Origin: Pseudophaeobacter profundi
Lineage (GTDB): Bacteria; Pseudomonadota; Alphaproteobacteria; Rhodobacterales; Rhodobacteraceae
Assembly: GCF_029697505.1 (NCBI RefSeq)
Contig: NZ_JARJEF010000008.1
Span: 141,836-205,835, forward strand
Reading direction: 5' to 3'
DNA length: 64,000 nt
Shown: positions 10,590-18,447 of the stretch, piece by piece
Position numbering within the stretch: position 1 is the first letter of the stretch
Layout of the letters: each line of letters begins with the position of its first letter
Translations under genes and position numbers: made by a program
Notes under the pieces: model-generated
What the model was told of the DNA's origin: nothing
The model's input: the letters and a program-made list of their open reading frames with translations, nothing else
The model's database searches: none

Positions 10590-11708
10590 TTACCGGCCCA
10601 GCTGCGCCATGTCCGCCTTGCCGTAGATTTCGGCGCGGATCAGGGCGGCGACCGCCTCTGCATCGGTGCGGTCGATGGTGGCGAGGCGCTCTTTCCAGCC
10701 CGCTTCCGCCGCCTGGAAGGCCGCGATCAGGGCGGACGGGTCTTCGATTCCGCGGTCGGCTACCGATTTCTGAGGCAGGGCGGCAACGAAGTCCGACTGG
10801 AAGGAGGCCAGCGTTTCGGTCAAGCTGTCATCTGCTTCGAGGATCTCCAGGCCACGTTCGCGCGAACCGGCAAAGGCGGCCTCCACGTCGGCGGCATAGA
10901 CCAGCTGCGTGCGCGCCAGACCGAGCGCCATGTGATCAAGCATCGCCTCGCGCTGCGCCTCGCTGAGGCCGACCCAGAAGCTGGTATTGGCCACATAGGT
11001 CGCGCCCATCACCACACCCATCGGCAGCGTGGTCACGCTCTTGGCGACCTCCCAGAACTTGTTGCCCTTGTCGAGGTTGGTCGGGTCCGACATCGTGCAA
11101 TCAAGCGAACCACGGCTGAGGCCGGAGTAGACATCGCCGATCGGCACCGAGACGGGCACCCCGCCGATCGCCTCGACCCATTTGGTTTGGGCACCACCGG
11201 CGGTACGGATCTTCTTGCCGCGGGCATCCTCGAGCGAGCGGATCGGATCCATGCAGATGAAGTTGTAGACCGGGGTGGAATACCCCCCCAGGAACACCCC
11301 ACCATTCTCGTTCCATTCACCCTGCACCTGCGCATTGGTCACCCCGACCTCGGTATAGGCCAGAGCGGCAGCAAGCGCGTCATCGGCGGTGAAAACCAGG
11401 TCGTTCAGCACGTTGTTGACCGGCAGCTCTGAGGGCGAATAGCCCGGATAGACAACCCCCAGCTGGGCCACATTGTCACGAATGCCCTGCATGGTCGCCT
11501 TGGCCGGGATAAGCGATCCGCTGGAATAGACCTCAAAGCCGATGCCTGCATCTGCGTCCTGGCCAAGCTCCTCGGCGAACTTCTGATAGGGCTGTGCATT
11601 GAGAATATGCACCGGAGCCAGCCAGTTGCTGGCGATATAGGTGTCGGCAGTGGCAGCGGATGCGATCAGACCGGCGACGGCCATCGGGATCAGTTTCAAG
11701 TGTTTCAT
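10590..11708 (-). CDS. dctP: TRAP transporter solute-binding protein (DctP family)
   Basis: The 372-residue product begins with a Sec signal peptide (MKHLKLIPMAVAGLIASAATA) and continues as a DctP/TAXI-like periplasmic binding protein. The family arginine/glycine region is at KIRTAGGAQTKWVEAIGG. The ATG at 11708 is preceded by GGAGGAG; a longer in-frame start has no such site. It captures the substrate in the periplasm for the two membrane subunits encoded just upstream. Ligands of this family are usually carboxylates, but the ligand here cannot be read from sequence. Confidence 0.88.
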   Translation of the reverse strand: MKHLKLIPMAVAGLIASAATADTYIASNWLAPVHILNAQPYQKFAEELGQDADAGIGFEVYSSGSLIPAKATMQGIRDNVAQLGVVYPGYSPSELPVNNVLNDLVFTADDALAAALAYTEVGVTNAQVQGEWNENGGVFLGGYSTPVYNFICMDPIRSLEDARGKKIRTAGGAQTKWVEAIGGVPVSVPIGDVYSGLSRGSLDCTMSDPTNLDKGNKFWEVAKSVTTLPMGVVMGATYVANTSFWVGLSEAQREAMLDHMALGLARTQLVYAADVEAAFAGSRERGLEILEADDSLTETLASFQSDFVAALPQKSVADRGIEDPSALIAAFQAAEAGWKERLATIDRTDAEAVAALIRAEIYGKADMAQLGR

Positions 11709-11768
11709 AAGGTCTCCTCCTAGGTTGACGGGCACGGCCCGCCGGATCTGTGATGGGCCGATCTGGGA

Positions 11769-13070
11769 TCAGCCCATCAGACTTGGCAGCCACAGCGAAA
11801 GCGCTGGGAAGGCCACCAGAAGTGCGATGGTGAAGGCGTCGGCGACGATGAACCACGTCACGCCCTGAAAGATCGTGCCGAGGGAAATCGTGTTCCCGAG
11901 GCTCGACTTGATGACATAGACATTCATCCCCACCGGCGGTGTGATGAGGCCGGTTTCCAGCAGTTTCACCGCCAGCACGCCGAACCAGATCAGGTTGATG
12001 TCCAGCGTCCCGAGCAGCGGCGCCAAGACCGGAACGGTCAGCAAGATGATCGAAATACTCTCTAGAAAGCAGCCGAGCACCAGATAGAGCAGGCAGATCA
12101 GGATGATGACCCAGATCGTATCCAACCCCTGGAACTGCCCGGTGACCCAGACCGGCAAGGTCGAGAGCGCCACGAAGCGCGAGAACAGTGCCGCCGAGAC
12201 TACGATGATGAAGATCGCCGAGGTGCTCACCGCTGTGTCAACAAGCGCGCGGCGCATCATGTCGAAGGTCAGCGCCCGCCGCGACAGCGCGATCAGACCG
12301 GCAAGGAAAGCGCCGATGGCTCCGGCCTCGGTGGCGGTGAACACCCCAGAGAAGATACCCCCAAGCACCCCGGCAATCAGCAACGGCAGCGGCCAGGTTT
12401 CTCGCAGCAGGGCGAGTTTTTCCCGCCAGCTGGTGGTCAGGTCCTGGCGCGGCGCAAGCGAAGGCTTCAGCCAGCAGCGCAGGGTGATCATCGCCGCAAA
12501 GACGACACCGGAAAGAATCCCCGGGATCACTGCCGCCAGGAAAAGCGCGCTGATCGAGACATCCATCATCAACCCGTAGATGATCAGCAGCACGCTGGGC
12601 GGGATGAGCGAGCCAAGGGTGCCCGCCGCCGCCACCGAACCGGAGGCCAGCGAGGGCGCATAGCCCGCCTTCAGCATCTCGGGAATGGCGATCCGCGAAA
12701 AGGCCGCTGCGGTGGCCACGCTGGAGCCGCTGGCCGAGGCAAAGAGCGCACTGGATGCAACAGAGGCCGTCGCCAGCCCGCCGGGCACCCGGTTCAGAAA
12801 TACCCGCGCCGCGTTGAACAGCCCACTGGTGAGCCCCGCCCCGGAGGCCAGATAGCCCATCAGCAGGAACATCGGCACTGCCGAGAGGTTCCAGTCCCCG
12901 ATCATCTCGTAGGGGATGGCCTTGGTGATGCCGATGGCGGGCATGGAGCCCATCATCAGCCAGATTCCACCAAAGGAGGTCAGCCCCATGGCAACCGCGA
13001 TCGGGACACGCAGCAACACCGCAACCAGCATCACCACGACGCCGAACAATCCGATTTCAAGACGTTCCAT
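11769..13070 (-). CDS. dctM: TRAP transporter large permease (DctM family)
   Basis: This 433-residue protein is hydrophobic throughout, with about twelve membrane segments, glycine/proline-rich helix breaks such as GTLGSLIPPSVLLIIYG and TPPVGMNVYVIKS, and the length usual for DctM. It forms the sodium-driven translocation channel of the TRAP system. The small permease gene ends ten bases before it and the binding protein gene follows after 60 bases, giving the common order Q-M-P. Confidence 0.9.
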   Translation of the reverse strand: MERLEIGLFGVVVMLVAVLLRVPIAVAMGLTSFGGIWLMMGSMPAIGITKAIPYEMIGDWNLSAVPMFLLMGYLASGAGLTSGLFNAARVFLNRVPGGLATASVASSALFASASGSSVATAAAFSRIAIPEMLKAGYAPSLASGSVAAAGTLGSLIPPSVLLIIYGLMMDVSISALFLAAVIPGILSGVVFAAMITLRCWLKPSLAPRQDLTTSWREKLALLRETWPLPLLIAGVLGGIFSGVFTATEAGAIGAFLAGLIALSRRALTFDMMRRALVDTAVSTSAIFIIVVSAALFSRFVALSTLPVWVTGQFQGLDTIWVIILICLLYLVLGCFLESISIILLTVPVLAPLLGTLDINLIWFGVLAVKLLETGLITPPVGMNVYVIKSSLGNTISLGTIFQGVTWFIVADAFTIALLVAFPALSLWLPSLMG

Positions 13071-13080
13071 TTCTGTCCCC

Positions 13081-13593
13081 TTAAACCTGTTCGACTGGCG
13101 CCATCTCGGCGCGGTAGCGTCCGGTCAGGATCTGCACGAGACGCAGCACCATCACCAGGCAGGCCATTGCCAGCCCCAGCGGAAGCAGGAATTTCGTTGG
13201 CCAGATCACCACCCGCCAGGTGCCCTCGACCATTTCGCCAATGCGCCACGACTGGATCGCCGGTGCCCAGGACAGCCATGCCAGCCCGCCATAGAAACAG
13301 GCGGACAGGGCGGTGCCGAGCAGCTGCGCGCCAGTGCGGGCCCGGCGCCCGAACTGCTCGTACAGCAGCTCCACCACGATCGAGCCATTGTTGATCTCGA
13401 CCCAAGCCAACGGCAGGAAGACCGCTGCCACCATGTAGTAGCTGGCCACCACCTCGGCGGTGCCGGGGATCGGCGCGTTGAGCAGATACTTGCCCGCCAC
13501 GTCCAGGGTCACGTGGAACATCATCAGCAGCAGAGCCCCCGCCGCCAATGTCGCCAAGACCTTGGCGATCATATCAATGATACGGTCTATCAT
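13081..13593 (-). CDS. dctQ: TRAP transporter small permease (DctQ family)
   Basis: The 170-residue protein has four predicted membrane helices and the DctQ-type stretch GTAEVVASYYMVAAVFLPLAWVE. It pairs with the large permease. Its ATG overlaps the TGA of the upstream SDR (ATGA at 13590-13593), which indicates translational coupling. Confidence 0.88.
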   Translation of the reverse strand: MIDRIIDMIAKVLATLAAGALLLMMFHVTLDVAGKYLLNAPIPGTAEVVASYYMVAAVFLPLAWVEINNGSIVVELLYEQFGRRARTGAQLLGTALSACFYGGLAWLSWAPAIQSWRIGEMVEGTWRVVIWPTKFLLPLGLAMACLVMVLRLVQILTGRYRAEMAPVEQV

Positions 13594-14348
13594 TGCATCC
13601 GGTATCCGCCGTTCACGTCGATGACGCTGCCGGTGATGTAGTCGCTGTCGGCTCCGGCCAGGAAGGAGACCGCCCCGGCCACATCCTGCGGAGTGCCAAT
13701 CCGGCCCTGCGGGATCGACTGGGCGACCTCGGCATCCTTGGCCGGATCAAGCGAGAGACGCAGCATCGGCGCATCGATCAGCCCCGGTGCGACCCCGTTG
13801 ACGGCAACCCCCAGCGCGGCGCCTTCACGTGCCCCGGCCCGGATCAGACCAAGGACGGCGGATTTGCTGGCGATATAGGCCGAGCTGGAGCGATAGCCCC
13901 CGAGCTGTGCCGCCACCGAGGAAAAGCCGATGTAGCGCGCGCCCTCCACCCGACGGGCCGACCGCGCCTGCAGGAAGGCGCGCAGCAAAAGGAAGCTGCC
14001 GGTGCTGTTGATGGTCTGTGTGGTGTTCCACTCCTCCAGGGAGGTGTCGGTGAGCGGCCGACGCTGGCCGTTCTCATCGAGGATCAGCACCCCGGCTGCG
14101 GCCACCAGAACCGCGATCGCACCATGCTCGGCCTCGATCTCCGCGATCAGCGTGTCGACCACCTCCTCCTCGGCCACATCGAGGGCAAAGGCCAGATGCC
14201 CGGCACCGGGCAGGCCCTGGATTACCGCCTCGGCCGCCGCGCGGTCGAGATCCGTGCCAATGACGGTGAACCCATCTGTCGCCAGTCTTTCGCATACGGC
14301 CCGGCCAATGCCCCCCGCCGCACCCGTTACCAATGCCAATCCGGCCAT
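13590..14348 (-). CDS. Short-chain dehydrogenase/reductase, first gene of the catabolic operon
   Basis: This 252-residue SDR has TGAAGGIG at the cofactor site and the catalytic region SSVAAQLGGYRSSSAYIASK. The usual NNAG is replaced by AAAG, a small departure from the classical family. The ATG at 14348 has AGGAGG seven bases upstream; an earlier start is possible but less supported. It leads the minus-strand operon and diverges from the GntR gene, so the shared gap of about 165 bases probably holds the regulator's binding sites. Confidence 0.85.
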   Translation of the reverse strand: MAGLALVTGAAGGIGRAVCERLATDGFTVIGTDLDRAAAEAVIQGLPGAGHLAFALDVAEEEVVDTLIAEIEAEHGAIAVLVAAAGVLILDENGQRRPLTDTSLEEWNTTQTINSTGSFLLLRAFLQARSARRVEGARYIGFSSVAAQLGGYRSSSAYIASKSAVLGLIRAGAREGAALGVAVNGVAPGLIDAPMLRLSLDPAKDAEVAQSIPQGRIGTPQDVAGAVSFLAGADSDYITGSVIDVNGGYRMQ

Positions 14349-14380
14349 GGTTGCCTCCTCAGGTCTGTGATCTTTCACAT

Positions 14381-14444
14381 GATTGGATACATTTCGGCGA
14401 TATAGTCAACCATAAATCTTAAAAATCGCCCATATTGGATAAAA
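14381..14444. promoter_or_regulatory. Candidate GntR operators in the divergent gap
   Basis: GATTGGATACATT lies at 14381-14393 and a related ATTGGATAAAA at 14434-14444, about 52 bases apart, in an AT-rich part of the divergent gap. An exact copy of the 13-mer recurs inside the GntR gene at 14838-14850. FCD-type GntR regulators often bind near-palindromes of this composition. Operator function is inference. Confidence 0.45.
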
Positions 14445-14515
14445 TCGAACAGACTCCTCTTGAGATCACCGTGCATTCCAGTCAAGCTGGCGACAAGCAA
14501 ACCAAGGATGTGAGC

Positions 14516-15259
14516 ATGGATGTAAACGGACACACCGTGGCCGATGGTGCCGCGACAGCGCTGCGGGAGATGATCCTGTCGGGGGAGCTCCGCCCTGCTG
14601 CGCGCGTGCATCAGGACCAACTGGCCGACCGCCTAGGCCTTTCGCGGACCCCGCTGCGCACGGCGCTGGCCACTTTGGCCAATGACGGACTGCTGGTCTA
14701 TGAGGCCAACCGGGGCTATCGAGTGCGCGAATTTTCGGTCGAGAGCATTGGTAGCGTCTTTGAAATCAGAAGCGTGCTCGAAGCGCAGGCTTGCCGGATT
14801 GCCGGACGGCTCAGCTGCTCCGAAGAGATGCTGGACAGATTGGATACATTAGTGCGCACGGGCGACGACATCCTCGCCTCGGGTCGGCTCGACCCCAAGG
14901 ATCTGCCTGCCTGGCGCCGGATGAACGTGGAATTTCACGAAGCGATCATCCAAGCTGCAATGAACCCCTGGCTGGAGGAGTTTGTGGCACGCACCCATAA
15001 TGTGCCCATGGTCTCCGACCGGGTGATCCTCTGGGACGACTATGAGATCATCAAACGCTCCCATGACGATCACCACCGGATTGCCAAGTGCCTGCGTCAG
15101 GGCGATGGCGAGCGGGCGGCGGCAATCATGCACGAGCATGTGAGCTTTGCCGGGGACCTGCTCACCGAACGCCTCAGCAAGGATCCTGAAGCTGCCTTCG
15201 AACAGTTCATCGGCAGCCCCCATTCCGCGAATTCTAACCCCAAGGAAGATGAAACATGA
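14516..15259 (+). CDS. GntR-family regulator with FCD domain
   Basis: The 247-residue regulator has an N-terminal GntR winged helix (LADRLGLSRTPLRTALATLANDGLL, about residues 35-60) and a C-terminal FCD ligand domain with metal-binding type histidines (NVEFHEAI, DDHHRI, HEHV). I took ATG 14516, with AAGGA seven bases upstream; a TTG at 14435 lies inside the probable operator. FCD regulators usually repress catabolic operons and are released by the substrate or an intermediate. The divergent SDR/TRAP/flavoprotein operon is the obvious target. The downstream GST-like gene overlaps its stop by four bases. Confidence 0.87.
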   Translation: MDVNGHTVADGAATALREMILSGELRPAARVHQDQLADRLGLSRTPLRTALATLANDGLLVYEANRGYRVREFSVESIGSVFEIRSVLEAQACRIAGRLSCSEEMLDRLDTLVRTGDDILASGRLDPKDLPAWRRMNVEFHEAIIQAAMNPWLEEFVARTHNVPMVSDRVILWDDYEIIKRSHDDHHRIAKCLRQGDGERAAAIMHEHVSFAGDLLTERLSKDPEAAFEQFIGSPHSANSNPKEDET

Positions 15260-15876
15260 CCCTCAGAGTTTTCCATTCCCCAGCGTCGCCCTTCGTGCGC
15301 AAGGTTCTGGTCTGCGCCCATGAAAAAGGTCTCGAGCAACAGATCGAAAAGCTGCCCTCGCAGGCCTGGCCGGTCAAACGCGACCCGGTGATCGTCAAGG
15401 AGAACCCTTCCGGGCAGGTGCCCACCGGGCTGACCGGCGACGATGATCCCCTCTATGACAGCCGGGTGCTCTGCGCCTATGTGGATTCGTTGTCGGCAGA
15501 GACGCCGCTCCTTCCGTCCGAGGGCCGTGACCGTTTCGCAGCGATGACGCTGGAAGCGCTCGGCGACACGCTGCTCGGCGCGGCCCTGCTGTGCCGGTAC
15601 GAATCCGTGCTGCGCCCCTCCGAATTCTACTGGGATCTGTGGCACGACAGCCAGATGGAGAAAGTCAACAGCGCGCTCGACGACCTGGAGGCACGCTGGC
15701 TCGACACGCTGAGTGCGCCGGTCTCCATCGGCAGCATCACCATCGGCTGTGCGCTCGGCTATCTCGATTTCCGCTTTGCAGATAAGGACTGGCGTAGCGG
15801 CCATCCGCAGCTGGCGGACTGGTACGCAGGCTTTGCCGAGCGGCCCTCTATGGTGGCGACTCAGCCGGTCGGCTAA
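15256..15876 (+). CDS. Glutathione S-transferase family protein
   Basis: The 206-residue product has a thioredoxin-like N-terminal domain (LRVFHSPASPFVRKVLVCAHEKGL) with the glutathione-contacting NPSGQVPTGL and DSRVLCAYVD loops, followed by a helical C-terminal domain. The serines near residues 8-11 would be the thiol-activating position. It is translationally coupled to the GntR gene (ATGA overlap at 15256-15259), so it probably belongs to the same pathway, perhaps as a conjugation, isomerisation or dehalogenation step. The reaction is not predictable. Confidence 0.82.
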   Translation: MTLRVFHSPASPFVRKVLVCAHEKGLEQQIEKLPSQAWPVKRDPVIVKENPSGQVPTGLTGDDDPLYDSRVLCAYVDSLSAETPLLPSEGRDRFAAMTLEALGDTLLGAALLCRYESVLRPSEFYWDLWHDSQMEKVNSALDDLEARWLDTLSAPVSIGSITIGCALGYLDFRFADKDWRSGHPQLADWYAGFAERPSMVATQPVG

Positions 15877-15959
15877 GCACTCAACCGGACCTCGGGGTGG
15901 CGCCTTGCAGCTACATTGCGCCGCCCCCTGGCAACCCACGACCGGCTGGCCGGTGCCCG

Positions 15960-16337
15960 CTCCCGCGCCCGATGCAACGACAGCAGTGATTGTTGCTCGA
16001 CTGTTTTGATCGCCACAAACCTCATGGTCGGTCGGGTTACGGCTTCGCAGATGGCCTCGGCGTCGATTGCGTCGGACTTCCCGCGTTTGACCTATGGCTT
16101 CACGTACATCGGCGGGAACAACCGCACGTCATGGCCCAATGCGGTCAGTTCACGGGCCCAATGATGCGCGCTGCTGCAGGATTCCATGCCAAACAGCCAG
16201 GGCTCCAACTTCGCAAAGAAAGGCAGAAACTGCGTCCGCCGCAAGGGCTTGTTGAACACTACTTCTTCACTGGAGGTCAGCCCGTGGACTTGGAAAACGT
16301 TCTTGGCCAGATCAACGCCAATTGTGGTAACTCGCAC
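15960..16337 (-). pseudogene. Truncated IS110-family transposase
   Basis: Reading from GTG at 16337, the frame encodes the N-terminal DEDD region of an IS110/IS1111-type transposase: TTIGVDLAKNVFQVHG with the first catalytic aspartate, then HHWARELTALGHDV. A TAG interrupts the conserved PxYVKPYVKR stretch at about 16095, after which the same frame continues as RGKSDAIDAEAICEAV up to about RARE. Similarity ends near 15960, leaving about a third of a normal transposase. A stop plus a missing C-terminal half makes this a dead remnant. It marks past mobility at the edge of the catabolic gene block, beside two tRNA genes. Confidence 0.85.
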
Positions 16338-16654
16338 GGGGTGGCTCCTCTCATAACCGGATTTTGACAGCTGCACTATGGCGCATCGCGACACCGGTTG
16401 AAGCAGGAACCATCCACCCCATCAGTTTTGGTGAAGCCGCACTGCGGCGTGGCACGACTTGGCTAATGTCTCCTTCCGGGCCGGAAGCGTCGAGAGATGT
16501 GAGGGCCGACTTCCCAGGAAACATGCCCGCTTCCTGCGCCCTGGTGGCAAAGATCCGTTGGGTCGGGAATGCTTGGCACGGTCCTCTGAGAAGACTCAGA
16601 AAATTCGTCGGGAAGAGCCGGAAATGCGCGGCATTCGAAAAAGGGGGGGGGCAG
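16338..16654. other. Intergenic stretch between the IS110 remnant and tRNA-Arg, no gene seen
   Basis: No open frame here has a family resemblance or a good start site. Frames that cross it run into the tRNA genes. It may hold the outer end of the IS110 copy, which lacks terminal inverted repeats, so an exact border cannot be drawn. Confidence 0.5.
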
Positions 16655-16731
16655 TGGCGGACCGAGGAGGATTCGAACCCCCGACCCCCTGATTCGTAGT
16701 CAGGTACTCTATCCAGCTGAGCTATCGGTCC
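16655..16731 (-). tRNA. tRNA-Arg(ACG), copy 1
   Basis: The reverse strand folds as a full cloverleaf: acceptor stem GGACCGA with TCGGTCC, anticodon stem CCTGA/TCAGG around loop CTACGAA (anticodon ACG), T-loop GGTTCGAATCC, and an encoded 3' CCA (77 bases). A identical gene lies 101 bases to the right. Confidence 0.97.
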
Positions 16732-16832
16732 ACTGCTGCAGGATTTAAGGCCCCTGCGAAAAAGAAGCAAGCCAATTTGGCAATCTTCCCAAAACCTTTT
16801 CAAACCAACCACATCGGGAGAATTTGAAAGCG

Positions 16833-16909
16833 TGGCGGACCGAGGAGGATTCGAACCCCCGACCCCCTGATTCGTAGTCAGGTACTCTATCCAGCTGAGC
16901 TATCGGTCC
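16833..16909 (-). tRNA. tRNA-Arg(ACG), copy 2
   Basis: This is identical over its 77 bases to the gene at 16655-16731, including the encoded CCA and a few flanking bases on each side (GTGGC... ...CCACTGC). It is read first if the two are co-transcribed on the minus strand. A tandem duplication is the simplest explanation. Confidence 0.97.
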
Positions 16910-17046
16910 ACTGCGGCGGGGTTTAGTCCTAGGGACTGAAGCGCGCAACCCCTAAAACAAAATCCTGCCAGTCTTTTTGAATTCCGCCAGTCTGACCGCC
17001 AGTCTGCCCCCTAGTCTTGCCGCCAATCCGGCGGCTCTTCGCGTCT

Positions 17047-18432
17047 TCACAGGGTTCCGTCGCCCTTGGGCAGGTGGATTTCAAAAAGACTGCCCTCAGC
17101 ACCGGTTTCACGCAGCACCAAAGCGCCGCCATGCCCCTTGGTCAGTTCAGCGGCGATGGTCAGCCCCAAACCGCTGCCCCCCTTGCGCGCACTGCCCTGA
17201 AACGGGGTGAACAGATTGTCCTGGGCGCGTTGCGGCAGGCCCGGGCCGGTGTCAGAGACCGAAATCCACCAGGCGTCCTCATCCTCGCGGGCGGCGATGG
17301 TGACGCGGCCGGGGGTGCCAGTCGCGACAATCGCCTGACGGGCGTTGCGCACCAGGTTCATCACCACGCGAAACAGCTGTTCGCCATCACCGCGCAGCAT
17401 CATGCCCTTTGGCACCTCATTGAGGATCTCAACCCCGGTTTCATCGGCCACCAGCAGTTCACTTTCGACGATATCCTCGACCAGTTCGCACAGCGCTATG
17501 CGGGCAAAGGTTGGTGCCGGCTCTTCGGCACGCCCAAAGGCCAGCGTGCCCTCACAAAGCGACACCGCCCGGGTAATCGAATTCACCAGTTTGGGGGCCA
17601 GCCGCCGCACCAGGGGATCCTCGCTGGCCTCGATCCGGTCGGTGAACAGCTGCGCAGAGGTCAGGATATTGCGCAGATCATGGCTGATCTTGGCCACGGC
17701 GCCGCCCAGTTGTGCCAGCCGTTCACGTTGGCGCAGCGCCTGGGTCAACTCGGTCTGCAATTGCATAAGCGCCTCTTCAGCCTCGCGCAGCTCGCGCACG
17801 CCAGCACTGGGGTGGATGATACCCCGGGCATCTTCCGGCGCGGCAGCGTAGCGCTGCATATAGCCCACAACCCCCTTGATCGGGCGCACCAGAAAAGCGC
17901 GGACGGCGGCAAACAGCAGCAAAGCGGTAAAAATGGAAATCACCGCCGAAAGCAGCAGCACCCGAATGCCATAATCAATCATTGCGCTGCGCAGCGGCGC
18001 GGTTTCAATGGTGATCTCGATCAGCAGCCCCGCATCACGCACCGGTGCGCCAATCACCCGGATGATCCGGTTTTCCGCGCTGAACAACTGCAAGAAGGCA
18101 TCCCCGATCAGGGTAAAAGCCGAAGCCCGACGCAAATCATAGGTGCCTGCGATCTCTTGCGGAATAGGCGAGGACAGCATCAGCTGGCGGATCTCATCGC
18201 GGCGCAGCACCACGTTATAGACCCCGGCGTTTTCCAACAGCTCTGCCTCCAGCTCGGTATCCAGCATATCATCCGCCAGCAGCGCCAGAGAGGCAATCTG
18301 CGCCCGCTCCAGCCGGTCTGCCAGGTAATCAAGACGAAAGCGAGAGATCGAGGGCACGAAGATCAGCACCTCGGCCAGCATGACAAAGACAATGGTCAGA
18401 ACCAAAAAACGGCCTGAAAGCGAATTCAGCAT
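17047..18432 (-). CDS. Membrane-bound sensor histidine kinase
   Basis: This 461-residue kinase has a first membrane helix at about residues 8-28, an extracytoplasmic sensor region to about 157, a second helix at 158-182, and a HAMP-like linker. The HisKA helix carries the phospho-accepting His251 (AKISHDLRNILTS). The C-terminal ATPase domain has the N box MNLVRNARQAI and the G boxes VSDTGPGLP and GSGLGLTI. No response regulator gene is next to it, so its partner is elsewhere. It follows the flavoprotein gene by 15 bases, which suggests one transcript with the TVP38 gene. The signal is unknown. Confidence 0.88.
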   Translation of the reverse strand: MLNSLSGRFLVLTIVFVMLAEVLIFVPSISRFRLDYLADRLERAQIASLALLADDMLDTELEAELLENAGVYNVVLRRDEIRQLMLSSPIPQEIAGTYDLRRASAFTLIGDAFLQLFSAENRIIRVIGAPVRDAGLLIEITIETAPLRSAMIDYGIRVLLLSAVISIFTALLLFAAVRAFLVRPIKGVVGYMQRYAAAPEDARGIIHPSAGVRELREAEEALMQLQTELTQALRQRERLAQLGGAVAKISHDLRNILTSAQLFTDRIEASEDPLVRRLAPKLVNSITRAVSLCEGTLAFGRAEEPAPTFARIALCELVEDIVESELLVADETGVEILNEVPKGMMLRGDGEQLFRVVMNLVRNARQAIVATGTPGRVTIAAREDEDAWWISVSDTGPGLPQRAQDNLFTPFQGSARKGGSGLGLTIAAELTKGHGGALVLRETGAEGSLFEIHLPKGDGTL

Positions 18433-18447
18433 GGCGCTCTTTCCGGG

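Noticed and set aside
16364-16699. 111-codon frame leading into the first tRNA-Arg
   Set aside because: It runs through the tRNA gene and has no ribosome binding site or similarity I can recognise.
17017-18417. 466-codon plus-strand frame opposite the histidine kinase
   Set aside because: It mirrors the kinase in another frame and has no recognisable protein features; the kinase motifs are complete on the minus strand.
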